38,203 bases of DNA from an uncultured Lachnospiraceae bacterium (lineage in GTDB: Bacteria; Bacillota; Clostridia; Lachnospirales; Lachnospiraceae): positions 1-38,203 of the forward strand of contig ONHZ01000047.1 of NCBI GenBank assembly GCA_900317755.1, in the 5' to 3' direction. Each line of letters opens with the position of its first letter. The stretch's first letter is position 1. A program made the translations under genes and the position numbers. The notes below the pieces were generated by a model that saw only the letters and a program-made list of their open reading frames with translations, did no database searches and was not told the DNA's origin. Of this stretch, positions 1 to 8,426 are shown in pieces.

Positions 1-9
1 GTTCCCACT

Positions 10-168
10 CATGACTCGACGTAGTGGTACTAAGCTCACGCTATATCAGATACTAAGGTATCGCCACGATTTCACAAAATCGTGGCATGTCGTCAGAGCA
101 CATTAGAATGCTGCTACGCAGCATAGTGCTCTTCCTCGCGTTCGCTAAGTACCAGCGTCCGAGTCATG
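10..168. repeat. Cloverleaf-like structured intergenic element
   Basis: The outer arms at 10-42 and 136-168 form a long imperfect stem, beginning with the exact 9-bp pair CATGACTCG / CGAGTCATG. Three hairpins sit inside it. The first is GATAC-taag-GTATC at 49-62. The second is GCCACGATTT with AAATCGTGGC at 63-86. The third is GAGCAC...GTGCTC at 96-131, enclosing ATGCTGC-tac-GCAGCAT. Another CGAGTCAT lies at about 202-209, which may be a fragment of a second copy. The element lies 70 bases downstream of rfbA, the last gene of the polysaccharide run. It could be a MITE/REP-type repeat or a structured 3' RNA. The pairing is seen directly; the function is not known. Confidence 0.6.
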
Positions 169-238
169 GTTTTTGCAGATGTATCATTTTTTTACTCCGC
201 TCGAGTCATACTAATAATTCAGTAAATTTCCTCAAAAA

Positions 239-1117
239 TTACAGTCCTTCTGCAACCTCGAGGATATATTTGCCATATTCCGTCTTCTTGAGCTCAGTGC
301 CGAGCTTGATGAGCTGGTCACGGTCGATGAAGCCACGCTTGTAGGCAATTTCCTCGATGCAGGATACATAGAGGCCTTGACGCTTCTGGAAGGTTGCAAC
401 GAAGTTTGCTGCAGAAAGAAGCATGTCCGGATTTCCTGTGTCAAGCCATGCAAAGCCACGGCCGAGTGTTTCGACATGAAGCGTGCCCTGGTCAAGGTAG
501 GTATTATTTACGGAAGTGATTTCAAGCTCGCCACGGGCTGATGGCTTGATGGACTTTGCAATTGAAACAACGTCATTGTCGTAGAAATAAAGTCCTGGCA
601 CTGCGTAGTTTGACTTTGGCTTTTCAGGCTTCTCTTCAATAGAAATAGCCTTGCCTGTTTCATCGAATTCTACAACGCCATATTCCCTTGGGTCTCTTAC
701 ATAGTAGCCAAAAATCGTAGCACCCTTTGTGGACTCCGTCCTCTTTGCTGTATCAAGAAGAACCTTTGAGAAGCTCTGACCATAGAAAATATTGTCGCCA
801 AGAACTAATGCCACTGCATCGTTTCCGATGAACTTTTCACCAATGATGAACGCTTCTGCAAGTCCGTTTGGCTTCTCCTGAACTGCATACTGGATGTCCA
901 TGCCAAGCTGTGAGCCATCCTTCAAAAGCTCCTCGAATACTGGGAGATCTCTTGGTGTAGAGATGATCAGCACTTCCCTGATTCCTGCAAGCATAAGCGT
1001 GGAAAGAGGATAATAAATCATCGGCTTGTCATAAATCGGCATGATCTGCTTTGATGCTGCCTTTGTCAGAGGATAAAGCCTTGTACCAGAACCTCCGGCC
1101 AGAATAATTCCTTTCAT
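239..1117 (-). CDS. rfbA: Glucose-1-phosphate thymidylyltransferase
   Basis: Catalyses dTTP + glucose-1-phosphate to dTDP-glucose + PPi, the first step of dTDP-L-rhamnose synthesis, in the cytoplasm. At 292 aa it has the normal RmlA length. The N-terminus carries the nucleotide-binding signature GGSGTRLYP (about residues 8-16), followed by the family segment around [17 protein letters not shown] and the later VLGDNIFYG, which contributes the metal-binding Asp. AGGAGG lies 4 bases before the ATG. It is the last gene of the minus-strand sugar-nucleotide cluster, 33 bases after glf. The family assignment is secure. Confidence 0.97.
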   Translation of the reverse strand: MKGIILAGGSGTRLYPLTKAASKQIMPIYDKPMIYYPLSTLMLAGIREVLIISTPRDLPVFEELLKDGSQLGMDIQYAVQEKPNGLAEAFIIGEKFIGNDAVALVLGDNIFYGQSFSKVLLDTAKRTESTKGATIFGYYVRDPREYGVVEFDETGKAISIEEKPEKPKSNYAVPGLYFYDNDVVSIAKSIKPSARGELEITSVNNTYLDQGTLHVETLGRGFAWLDTGNPDMLLSAANFVATFQKRQGLYVSCIEEIAYKRGFIDRDQLIKLGTELKKTEYGKYILEVAEGL

Positions 1118-1150
1118 TTCGCCTCCTGAAAATTAAAAATAATCATAATT

Positions 1151-2269
1151 CTATAGTTCTTTTTTTGCAAGTGCAAGTGCATCTGCAATAATGCCATCCA
1201 TATTAAGATACCTGTATTCACCAAGCCTTCCGCCGAAAATCACATTTTTATCCTTCTTTGAAAGAGCTAAATATTTCTCATACAGTGCATTATTCTCTTC
1301 ATTATTCACAGGATAATACGGCTCTGCACCCTTCTCCCACTTCTTTGAATATTCATGCGTAATGATCGTGGTAGGTGCCTTTGTGAATTCGAAGTGCTTA
1401 TGCTCGATGATTCTCGTATACGGGACATCGGCTGCAGTATAATTCACGACTGCATTGCCCTGGTAATTTTCTTCGTTTAATTCTTCTGTCTCGAAACGAA
1501 GCGACCTGTACTCAAGCGCACCGAATTTGTACTCATAATATTCATCAATCTGGCCAGTGAAAATGAGCTTATTGAACTTCACCTTCGTACCATCTGAAAG
1601 CTTATTGCCATTCTTCTTGAATTCGAAGAAGTCTTCAGAGAGCTTCACATCAATGCCTTTCAGCATGCGCTTTACCATCTCAGTATAGCCGCCCATCGGG
1701 ATGCCCTGGTAGCGGTCATTGAAATAGTTGTTGTCATAAATAAAGCGAAGTGGAAGACGCTTGATGATAAAGGCAGGAAGCTCGGTGCAAGGTCTGCCCC
1801 ACTGCTTCTCAGTATAGCCTTTGATTAATTTCTCATATACATCCGTGCCGACCAGTGAAAGCGCCTGCTCCTCAAGATTCTTTGGCTCCGTAATATGAAG
1901 GTCTTTAATCTGCGCATCAATGATGGCACGTGCCTCTGCCGGCGTCTTTATGTTCCACATCTTTGAGAATGTGTTCATATTAAAAGGCAGATTGTAAAGT
2001 TCGTCATTGTAGACTGCAACTGGGGAATTGATGTAATTATTAAATTCTGCAAACTTGTTTACGAATTTCCAGACCTTCTCATCGGATGTGTGGAAAATAT
2101 GCGCACCGTATTCGTGGACGTTTATTCCATGAATATTCTTCGTATATGCATTTCCAGCGATGTGGTCTCTCTTGTCAATGACAAGGACTTTTTTGCCAGT
2201 CTTTTTCGCCTTGTATGCGAAGGTCGCGCCAAAAAGTCCTGCCCCCACGATCAGATAGTCGTACTTCAT
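1151..2269 (-). CDS. glf: UDP-galactopyranose mutase
   Basis: FAD-dependent enzyme converting UDP-galactopyranose to UDP-galactofuranose, a precursor for galactofuranose-containing cell-wall glycans. At 372 aa it has the usual Glf size. The N-terminal dinucleotide-binding motif GAGLFGATFA (about residues 9-18) and the VIDKRDHIAGNAY segment are diagnostic. The conserved GRPCTELPAFIIKRLP and the C-terminal GGRLGEYRYLNMD regions are also present. Its ATG overlaps the stop of the upstream glycosyltransferase by 4 bases (ATGA), which implies translational coupling. With the rhamnose genes it points to a surface polysaccharide containing Galf and probably rhamnose. Confidence 0.96.
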   Translation of the reverse strand: MKYDYLIVGAGLFGATFAYKAKKTGKKVLVIDKRDHIAGNAYTKNIHGINVHEYGAHIFHTSDEKVWKFVNKFAEFNNYINSPVAVYNDELYNLPFNMNTFSKMWNIKTPAEARAIIDAQIKDLHITEPKNLEEQALSLVGTDVYEKLIKGYTEKQWGRPCTELPAFIIKRLPLRFIYDNNYFNDRYQGIPMGGYTEMVKRMLKGIDVKLSEDFFEFKKNGNKLSDGTKVKFNKLIFTGQIDEYYEYKFGALEYRSLRFETEELNEENYQGNAVVNYTAADVPYTRIIEHKHFEFTKAPTTIITHEYSKKWEKGAEPYYPVNNEENNALYEKYLALSKKDKNVIFGGRLGEYRYLNMDGIIADALALAKKEL

Positions 2270-3288
2270 TGTAGCTCCTGTTCTAGCATTCCCGGATCAA
2301 GGGAGCTTCCGGTTTTGCCATACTTTATAAAGGAATCATAAAGCATCTCCGTCTCATTATCGCCAGGCTCAAACGGAAGACGCTTAATGCCCTTCGCAAA
2401 TTTCCGAAGTGAAGAATCCTTGTAGTCAAACTGCCTTTCAGGATCCTTTGTCAGAATCTCATAGAAAAAATTGAGTTCCTTTATAGCCATATTCATGCCG
2501 CAGAAAAATCTTGCATCTTCATAAGGCTTCTTAAAAAGGGATTTTCTCATATATTGATACGCTGACAATTCCGTGAGCCTCTTCTCGAAAAGCTTTAGCT
2601 CATCTGTCATCGGCTCTGTCTGCTTTTTGCCGTCTTCTTCAGCTTCCTGCTTTGAAAAATTTTCCTTCGTCTGAAAATCTGCACTCTGCACAAGCGAGCC
2701 CTCATTCTCAAGATAATGATAAAGCCTTGCAGGCGACATCCGAAAAAGCCTTGCGTATTTCAAATAATCTGCTACGAACGCACAGTCTTCTTTGTACCAG
2801 AGATTCTCCTGAAAATGAATCTTGTGCTTTCTAATAAGGTCAAGTCTGAAAATCTTATTCCAAAGATAGCCCTCATAATTCTGTTCAAAGAATATCCTGC
2901 ACAGCATATCTGCACCTGAAAGCACACGACTCACCGTTTCCGGCGTCTCATAAAAAACTTCGCCATACACTTCTGGCTCAGCCTTTGGCGCATCAATCAC
3001 CGGCACAGAAATATCATAGCCGCAAGCTGCACCTGTCACGCCATCAATCTCATCCGTAAGATAGGAAATGATTTCAGGATCTATTCTGTCATCACAGTCA
3101 AAGAAGCAGACATACTTCCCCTGTGCCTTACTAAGCGCAACATTCCTCGCATGCGAAACACCGTAGGAGTCATCCGTGATGACTTCAATATTCGGATATG
3201 TCTGATTCTTAATGTCGTCAAAAATCGGACGGCTCAGATCAGACAGCTCCTTGATAGGAATTATGATAGAAACTAACGGTGAGGTCAT
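2266..3288 (-). CDS. Family 2 glycosyltransferase
   Basis: A 340-aa GT-A fold transferase. The start VSIIIPIKE..., a central GVSHARNVALSKAQGKY segment and the DxD-type metal and nucleotide-binding motif FFDCDDRIDP (about residues 76-85) are typical of GT2 enzymes that add sugars to surface polysaccharides. The C-terminal half, after about residue 200, is charged and not recognisable. No membrane segment is seen, so it probably acts at the inner face of the membrane. Its start has GGAGAT 8 bases upstream. It is coupled to glf by ATGA, so a galactofuranosyl or rhamnosyl donor is plausible, but the substrate cannot be read from sequence. Confidence 0.88.
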   Translation of the reverse strand: MTSPLVSIIIPIKELSDLSRPIFDDIKNQTYPNIEVITDDSYGVSHARNVALSKAQGKYVCFFDCDDRIDPEIISYLTDEIDGVTGAACGYDISVPVIDAPKAEPEVYGEVFYETPETVSRVLSGADMLCRIFFEQNYEGYLWNKIFRLDLIRKHKIHFQENLWYKEDCAFVADYLKYARLFRMSPARLYHYLENEGSLVQSADFQTKENFSKQEAEEDGKKQTEPMTDELKLFEKRLTELSAYQYMRKSLFKKPYEDARFFCGMNMAIKELNFFYEILTKDPERQFDYKDSSLRKFAKGIKRLPFEPGDNETEMLYDSFIKYGKTGSSLDPGMLEQELQ

Positions 3289-3318
3289 ACTAGGCTATCT
3301 CCATAAATCAAGCACGGA

Positions 3319-3351
3319 ACAATTAAATGCATCCAATGTTCATTTAATTGT
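3319..3351. repeat. Intercistronic hairpin
   Basis: A perfect 11-bp inverted repeat, ACAATTAAATG (3319-3329) with CATTTAATTGT (3341-3351), around an 11-base loop, in the 86-base gap between rfbB and the glycosyltransferase gene. Neither strand has a T-run after it, so it is not a standard terminator. It may be an RNA-processing or stability hairpin within the operon transcript. Confidence 0.5.
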
Positions 3352-3374
3352 GACGCGCGTAAATTAAGAATAAC

Positions 3375-4463
3375 TCAAACTTTATCTCCATACATGGAGT
3401 CATAGTACTTCTGATAGTCTCCGCTTGTAACATTCTTCATCCAGTCCTGGTTGTCAAGATACCACTTTACGGTCTTCTTGATGCCATCTTCGAAGCATGT
3501 CTCTGGCTCCCAGCCGATTTCTGCCTTGATCTTGTCAGGGGCAATGGCATAACGCCTGTCATGTCCCTTACGGTCTGCAACATACTTGATGAGGTCGTAG
3601 CTTACGTTCTTCTTTCTTGGATCATCATCAGGGAGAATCTCAAGAAGCGTATCAAGAATCGTGTGGATGATCTGGATATTTCTTCTCTCGTTGTGACCAC
3701 CGATGTTGTACTTCTCACCAAGTCTGCCCTGCTCCTGAACCATATCGATTCCCTTTGCATGGTCATCAACATAAAGCCAGTCACGGATGTTCTTACCGTC
3801 GCCATAAACTGGAAGATCCTTGCCATCAAGTGCATTATGGATGATGAGCGGGATCAGCTTTTCAGGGAACTGATAAGGGCCGTAGTTGTTTGAAGTATTT
3901 GTGATATTGGCAGGGAAATGATAGGTGTCAATATATGCCTTTACAAGGAAATCTGAAGATGCCTTTGAAGCTGAATATGGGCTGTGCGGATCATAAGGCG
4001 TTGTCTCATAGAAGTATGACTTTCCGTCATCTGGAAGCGAACCATAAACTTCATCAGTTGAAACGTGAAGGAATTTGTGATTCTCCTTGAATGTACCATC
4101 AGGTAATTCCCATGCTTCCTTTGCGCAGTTCAACATATTTGCTGTGCCAAGGACATTTGTACGTACGAAGACTTCAGGATCCTTGATGGATCTGTCGACA
4201 TGGCTCTCTGCTGCAAAATGTACGACACGCTCGATATCGTTCTCAGCGAAGATCTTTCGGATGGCTTCCTTATCGCAGATATCAGCCTTTACGAAAGAAT
4301 AATTGTCCCTGTTCTCGATGTCCTTCAGATTCTCAAGGTTGCCGGCATAAGTAAGCTTATCGACATTGATGATTCTGATCTCGTTGTCATACTTTCTGAA
4401 CATGTAGTGGATGTAGTTTGAGCCGATGAAACCGGCACCGCCTGTTACAAGATACGTTCTCAT
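3375..4463 (-). CDS. rfbB: dTDP-glucose 4,6-dehydratase
   Basis: NAD-dependent extended short-chain dehydrogenase that converts dTDP-glucose to dTDP-4-keto-6-deoxyglucose, the second step of the rhamnose pathway. The 362-aa protein starts with TGGAGFIGSNY (NAD-binding GxxGxxG) and has HFAAESHVDRS, STDEVYGSL and the catalytic YSASKASSD (YxxxK), all in the usual order. GGAGAG precedes the ATG. It is separated from rfbD by a 149-base gap that contains a large inverted repeat. Confidence 0.97.
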   Translation of the reverse strand: MRTYLVTGGAGFIGSNYIHYMFRKYDNEIRIINVDKLTYAGNLENLKDIENRDNYSFVKADICDKEAIRKIFAENDIERVVHFAAESHVDRSIKDPEVFVRTNVLGTANMLNCAKEAWELPDGTFKENHKFLHVSTDEVYGSLPDDGKSYFYETTPYDPHSPYSASKASSDFLVKAYIDTYHFPANITNTSNNYGPYQFPEKLIPLIIHNALDGKDLPVYGDGKNIRDWLYVDDHAKGIDMVQEQGRLGEKYNIGGHNERRNIQIIHTILDTLLEILPDDDPRKKNVSYDLIKYVADRKGHDRRYAIAPDKIKAEIGWEPETCFEDGIKKTVKWYLDNQDWMKNVTSGDYQKYYDSMYGDKV

Positions 4464-4491
4464 TTTTCTCTCCTAAATATTATTTACTGAT

Positions 4492-4602
4492 AACTCGCTA
4501 CACAAAAATTTGATATTTATAAATTTACGCTTCATGCCGAATATGAATTTTGACGGCATTACGCTTAGTAAATATTATTCCAAATTTTTGTGAGCTCGAA
4601 TT
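4492..4602. repeat. Long imperfect inverted repeat between rfbD and rfbB
   Basis: The arms at about 4492-4539 and 4554-4602 pair over nearly 50 bases with small bulges. The best blocks are CACAAAAATTTG near the outside and ATGCCG/CGGCAT next to a 14-base loop (4540-4553). No T-tract follows on either strand, so it is not a classical terminator. It could be a MITE-like or REP-like insertion, or an RNA element setting the level of downstream rfbB. The pairing is seen directly; the role is not known. Confidence 0.6.
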
Positions 4603-4612
4603 TACAAACAAA

Positions 4613-5482
4613 TCAAGTAAAATCCCTTAGATACTCGTCAAGTGCCTGCTCCCAGTCCGCCATGCGGTAGTCGCTCGTGAGCTTCAGCATGCGGTCCTCG
4701 AGGATGGAGTAGTGCGGCCTGTCGGCGGATGCCGGGTTCATAGCCTTGTACTCTTCGCTTGTGACATGATTTACTTTTGTGGCAATTCCCTTTTTCTTGA
4801 AGATGGCTTCAGTAAAATCTGCCCAGTTCGTGTCGCCTTCGCAGGTGGCGTGGAAGATGCCATAGTTTTCAGTAGGTTCAAGCACATGTATCATCTTAGC
4901 AAGCTCTGAAGCGGATGTAGGCGTGCCGAGCTGATCCTTTACGACTGAAACGGTATCGTGTGTCTCTGAAAGCTTGAGCATTGTCTTCACGAAATTGTGG
5001 CCTTCACCATAGAGCCATGCAGTCCTAAGGATAAAGAATCTATCAGAAAAGTCACGTACGAAATTCTCTCCTGCAAGCTTCGTCCTGCCGTATGCACTTA
5101 CGGGATCTGGCGTATCTGTCTCGATCAGAGGCTTTGTCGCGTTGCCATTGAATACATAATCTGTCGATACATGGATGAGCTTTGCCCCATATTTATTTGA
5201 GGCAATCGCAAGATTCCTAGGTCCGATTGCATTTGCAACAAAGGCCTTGTCCTCTTCCTTCTCGCAGCCATCGACATTTGTAAATGCTGCGCAGTTTATG
5301 ATGACATCAGGTTTTTCAGCGTTCATCACTTCATCAAGTGCTGCCTGCGAAGAAATATCAAGCTTTTTCACACCATCAGCTTCTACCATATCGGTTCGAA
5401 TGAATTCGACCGAATCACCATACTCTCTCTGTATGGCTCGACCGAGCTGTCCTAACGCACCGGTCAGGAGAATCTTTTTCAT
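4613..5482 (-). CDS. rfbD: dTDP-4-dehydrorhamnose reductase
   Basis: NADPH-dependent reductase for the last step of dTDP-L-rhamnose synthesis. The 289-aa protein has the N-terminal nucleotide-binding motif TGALGQLGRA, the NCAAFTNVDGCE segment, STDYVFNG and the catalytic YGRTKLAGE (YxxxK). It matches the RmlD family in length and motif order. Its ATG overlaps the leuA stop by 4 bases (ATGA), so it is probably translated in coupling with leuA, which is an unusual partner. No rmlC (3,5-epimerase) gene is present in the window. Confidence 0.96.
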   Translation of the reverse strand: MKKILLTGALGQLGRAIQREYGDSVEFIRTDMVEADGVKKLDISSQAALDEVMNAEKPDVIINCAAFTNVDGCEKEEDKAFVANAIGPRNLAIASNKYGAKLIHVSTDYVFNGNATKPLIETDTPDPVSAYGRTKLAGENFVRDFSDRFFILRTAWLYGEGHNFVKTMLKLSETHDTVSVVKDQLGTPTSASELAKMIHVLEPTENYGIFHATCEGDTNWADFTEAIFKKKGIATKVNHVTSEEYKAMNPASADRPHYSILEDRMLKLTSDYRMADWEQALDEYLRDFT

Positions 5483-7158
5483 ACGTACTCCCTGCTCTTT
5501 CTAACCATTCTGTTTATTGCTGAGAAAAGTCCCCTGATGGAGGCTCTTGTAATATTTGAGCTTACGCCGACACCGAAAGAAATGTTTTCATTTCTCTTGT
5601 CCTTGATCTCAAGGTAAGCCGCTGCCTTTGCATGGGCACCGACTGAAAGTGAGTGTTCAGAATAATCTTCAACCGTAAAATCAATTTCAGGAACGCACTG
5701 TCTGATGGCTGTTCTTGTCGCATCAATAGGTCCGTTTCCTTCTGCATCTGAATGGAACTTTTCGCCATTGTACTTGAAGTCAACTGAAACCTCAGTGAGC
5801 TCATCGCCCTTTGAATCATCAATGTCAACAAAGATAAGCTCAAATGGATCCTTGAGCTCTAAGTACTGCTCTCGGAAATTCTTCATGATTTCCTCTGGCT
5901 TTACCTCGCCGCCCTTTTCCTCTGAGAGCTTCTGGATGACATCCGCAAATTCACGCTGCATCTTCTTTGGAATCTTGTAGCCATAGACCTCGTCCATGAC
6001 GAAGGCAACTCCGCCCTTTCCAGACTGTGAATTGATTCGTACGACAGGCTCATATTTCCTGCCGATATCTGAAGGATCGATTGGAAGATATGGTACCTGC
6101 CAGATGCCGTCGTTTCTTTCCTTCATGGCGGCAACACCCTTATTGATAGCATCCTGATGTGATCCTGAGAATGCAGTAAATACAAGCTTTCCTGCATAAG
6201 GATGTCTCATATCTGTCGTCATCTTTGTGCAGCGTTCGCAAACTTCAACGATTTCATTAATATTTTCAATATTGAGTTTCGGATCGATGCCTTGTGAGAA
6301 CATGTTGTATGCGACGGTGAGGATGTCGATGTTTCCAGTTCTCTCGCCATTTCCAAGGAGAGTCCCCTCAACCCTGTCAGCTCCTGCAAGAAGGGCAAGC
6401 TCTGTGCAGGCGATACCTGTGCCTCTGTCATTGTGAGGATGAACGGAAAGAATAATATTATCACGCTCTGTAAAATGCCTGCTCATCCACTCAATCTGGT
6501 CAGCATAGACATTCGGCGTATTCATCTCAACTGTAGCAGGAAGATTGAATATTACTTTATTGTCTGTCGCATGATCCCATTCCTTGTAAACTGCCTCGCA
6601 TACTTCAAGCGCATAGTCCACTTCGGTTCCTGTGAAAGACTCAGGAGAATATTCGAGCGTCAGATTTCCATCGTACTTTGAAAGGCCTTCCTTGACCATT
6701 CTTGTTCCATCGATTGCAATCTGCTTTATCTCTTCTTTATTCTTGTGGAATACGACGTCACGCTGCAGGGTAGACGTTGAATTGTAAATATGAAATACGA
6801 CATTCGGAATTCCCTGGATTGCTTCGAAGGTCTTATCGATAAGCTCCTGCCTGCACTGTGAAAGCACCTGAACCTTTACATCTGAAGGAATTTTATTCTC
6901 ATCAACGAGCTTGCGGAGGAAATCATATTCGATCTGGCTGGCTGCAGGAAAACCAATTTCGATTTCCTTGAAGCCAAGCTTGATTAAGAGATCAAACATC
7001 TCCATCTTTTCATCGACATTCATCGGCTCTACAAGTGCCTGATTGCCATCTCGTAAATCTACTGAGCACCAGATTGGCGCCTTCTCAATCTCCTTATCCG
7101 GCCACTGTCTTTCCGGATAATGCAATACCGGATTCTTCCTGTACTTCTGATAATTCAT
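5479..7158 (-). CDS. leuA: 2-isopropylmalate synthase
   Basis: Condenses acetyl-CoA with 2-oxoisovalerate, the first committed step of leucine synthesis. The 559-aa protein belongs to the longer LeuA type (start MNYQKYRKNPVLHYPERQWPD is typical of that branch). Key features are WCSVDLRDGNQAL, where the Asp is a metal ligand (about residues 31-43), and the HPHNDRGTG metal-binding motif near residue 240. A C-terminal regulatory region ends with SVGAHAKAAAYLEI and GVGVSSNITRASIRG. AAAGGAGA precedes the ATG. It lies 20 bases after cdaR and overlaps rfbD. No leucine leader or T-box is adjacent, because the gene is internal to an operon. Confidence 0.96.
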   Translation of the reverse strand: MNYQKYRKNPVLHYPERQWPDKEIEKAPIWCSVDLRDGNQALVEPMNVDEKMEMFDLLIKLGFKEIEIGFPAASQIEYDFLRKLVDENKIPSDVKVQVLSQCRQELIDKTFEAIQGIPNVVFHIYNSTSTLQRDVVFHKNKEEIKQIAIDGTRMVKEGLSKYDGNLTLEYSPESFTGTEVDYALEVCEAVYKEWDHATDNKVIFNLPATVEMNTPNVYADQIEWMSRHFTERDNIILSVHPHNDRGTGIACTELALLAGADRVEGTLLGNGERTGNIDILTVAYNMFSQGIDPKLNIENINEIVEVCERCTKMTTDMRHPYAGKLVFTAFSGSHQDAINKGVAAMKERNDGIWQVPYLPIDPSDIGRKYEPVVRINSQSGKGGVAFVMDEVYGYKIPKKMQREFADVIQKLSEEKGGEVKPEEIMKNFREQYLELKDPFELIFVDIDDSKGDELTEVSVDFKYNGEKFHSDAEGNGPIDATRTAIRQCVPEIDFTVEDYSEHSLSVGAHAKAAAYLEIKDKRNENISFGVGVSSNITRASIRGLFSAINRMVRKSREYV

Positions 7159-7178
7159 AATAATATCTCCTTTGATAT

Positions 7179-8426
7179 TTATTCTTTTTTAATTGTAATG
7201 CCTGTTGTAACTGTATCTGTAACTGTGTATTCGTCTGAAAGATTAAGTGTCACATTTACCGTATGATTTCCAGCCTTCAGACCGCTAGCGTCAACTATAC
7301 CAGTTATTGTAGAACTGTCAAGTTCTGAAAGGTCTGACCCGAATGCCGATATTGTGACAGGTATAGTATCGTTGTCAAAAGATGCCGTCAGATTTTTCCC
7401 AAGATTCTGTATTGTAATATTCTTTGTTGGAATATCCAATTGTTTTTCCGTCTTTGAAAGAACATTCACAGTAATCTTCACTTTGCTGTCTGATGAATTC
7501 ACAAGCGTGACTCCAGACGGCAGATATGATGAAATGTCCACTGTCGTCGTAAAATCTGTAGTAAGTTCAGAAAGATCAATAACAGTTGGCGGAATCGTAA
7601 TAGTGGAAAGCGCATTAAGAACATCGCTTGATCCCATTACCTGAACTTCATTAGGATCCACAGTAATGTCTCCTAATTGATATCCCGACTGAAGCTCTCC
7701 ACTTGTCTTTACATCAATTCCAACAGTCTTCACGCTCATGATCGAAGCAGTAACCTGAACAGACTCAACATCACTCATGACATTTGTCATATCGACCTGT
7801 TTGCCATCATTATCCAGTAGTACTGGTACCACATCCTGTGAAGCATCTGAATTCATTCCATCTACATCAACTGTTGCCGTAACAGAATTTATTGAATCAA
7901 TAATATCAGTAGGACCTGTAACATTGATGATATTGGGTGCGGCAGTAAGCGAAGAAACTGCAAAGCCGTCCGCCGGAGTACCGGAAGACAGCGGAGTAAT
8001 GACGAATTTGCCAGTCTTCTGCTTGCCGATATTCACAGGAAGATAATAGGTCCTTGTAGATATTGTGACAGAGCCTGAATATCTTGTTGCAGCAATATCA
8101 ATCGGTATCCTGTTCTTATCGCGGTCAAGATGATTCATATCTGCTGAGGCAGTAAAATCTGAAGGTGACAGCTTTTCAATAATCGACCGCTTTGCAGAAG
8201 CCTGAAACGTAATCTGTGTCTTTCCCTCCGGTATCGTATAATATTCTCCGGTATCCTGAAGAACCTCTGCATTTGTGACCTGGACATTCACGGTAAAATT
8301 CCTGGTCTGAACAGGATCGGTTATGTTTACTACCATAAACCATAGAAGGATTGCGAAGACTGCAGCAAGCACCTTTAGACCGAAGTTGTTGAAAATGACA
8401 TCTTTAATCTTCTTTGCTATCTTCAT
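7179..8426 (-). CDS. cdaR: YbbR-domain regulator of the diadenylate cyclase
   Basis: Membrane-anchored extracytoplasmic protein of the YbbR family, known as a regulator of CdaA. The 415-aa protein has a short cytoplasmic N-terminus, one transmembrane helix (about residues 18-34, VLAAVFAILLWFMVV) and then several beta-rich YbbR-like repeats. They recur as TVNVQVTNAE, TVDVDGMNSD, TVDISSYLPSG and TVNVTLNLSD segments. AGGAGG lies 9 bases before the ATG, and the gene overlaps the cdaA end by 23 bases, so the two are coupled. In Bacillus the next gene is usually glmM; here it is leuA. Confidence 0.9.
   Translation of the reverse strand: MKIAKKIKDVIFNNFGLKVLAAVFAILLWFMVVNITDPVQTRNFTVNVQVTNAEVLQDTGEYYTIPEGKTQITFQASAKRSIIEKLSPSDFTASADMNHLDRDKNRIPIDIAATRYSGSVTISTRTYYLPVNIGKQKTGKFVITPLSSGTPADGFAVSSLTAAPNIINVTGPTDIIDSINSVTATVDVDGMNSDASQDVVPVLLDNDGKQVDMTNVMSDVESVQVTASIMSVKTVGIDVKTSGELQSGYQLGDITVDPNEVQVMGSSDVLNALSTITIPPTVIDLSELTTDFTTTVDISSYLPSGVTLVNSSDSKVKITVNVLSKTEKQLDIPTKNITIQNLGKNLTASFDNDTIPVTISAFGSDLSELDSSTITGIVDASGLKAGNHTVNVTLNLSDEYTVTDTVTTGITIKKE

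Noticed and set aside
87..344. 85-aa plus-strand reading frame at the start of the window
   Set aside because: It runs through the cloverleaf-like element and antisense to rfbA; it has no ribosome site and no recognisable protein features.
3561..3893. 110-aa plus-strand frame inside rfbB
   Set aside because: Antisense shadow of a well-supported gene; composition follows the complementary codons.
5479..7158. Leucine T-box or leader attenuator for leuA
   Set aside because: leuA lies 20 bases after cdaR with only a ribosome site in the gap, so there is no room for a leader.
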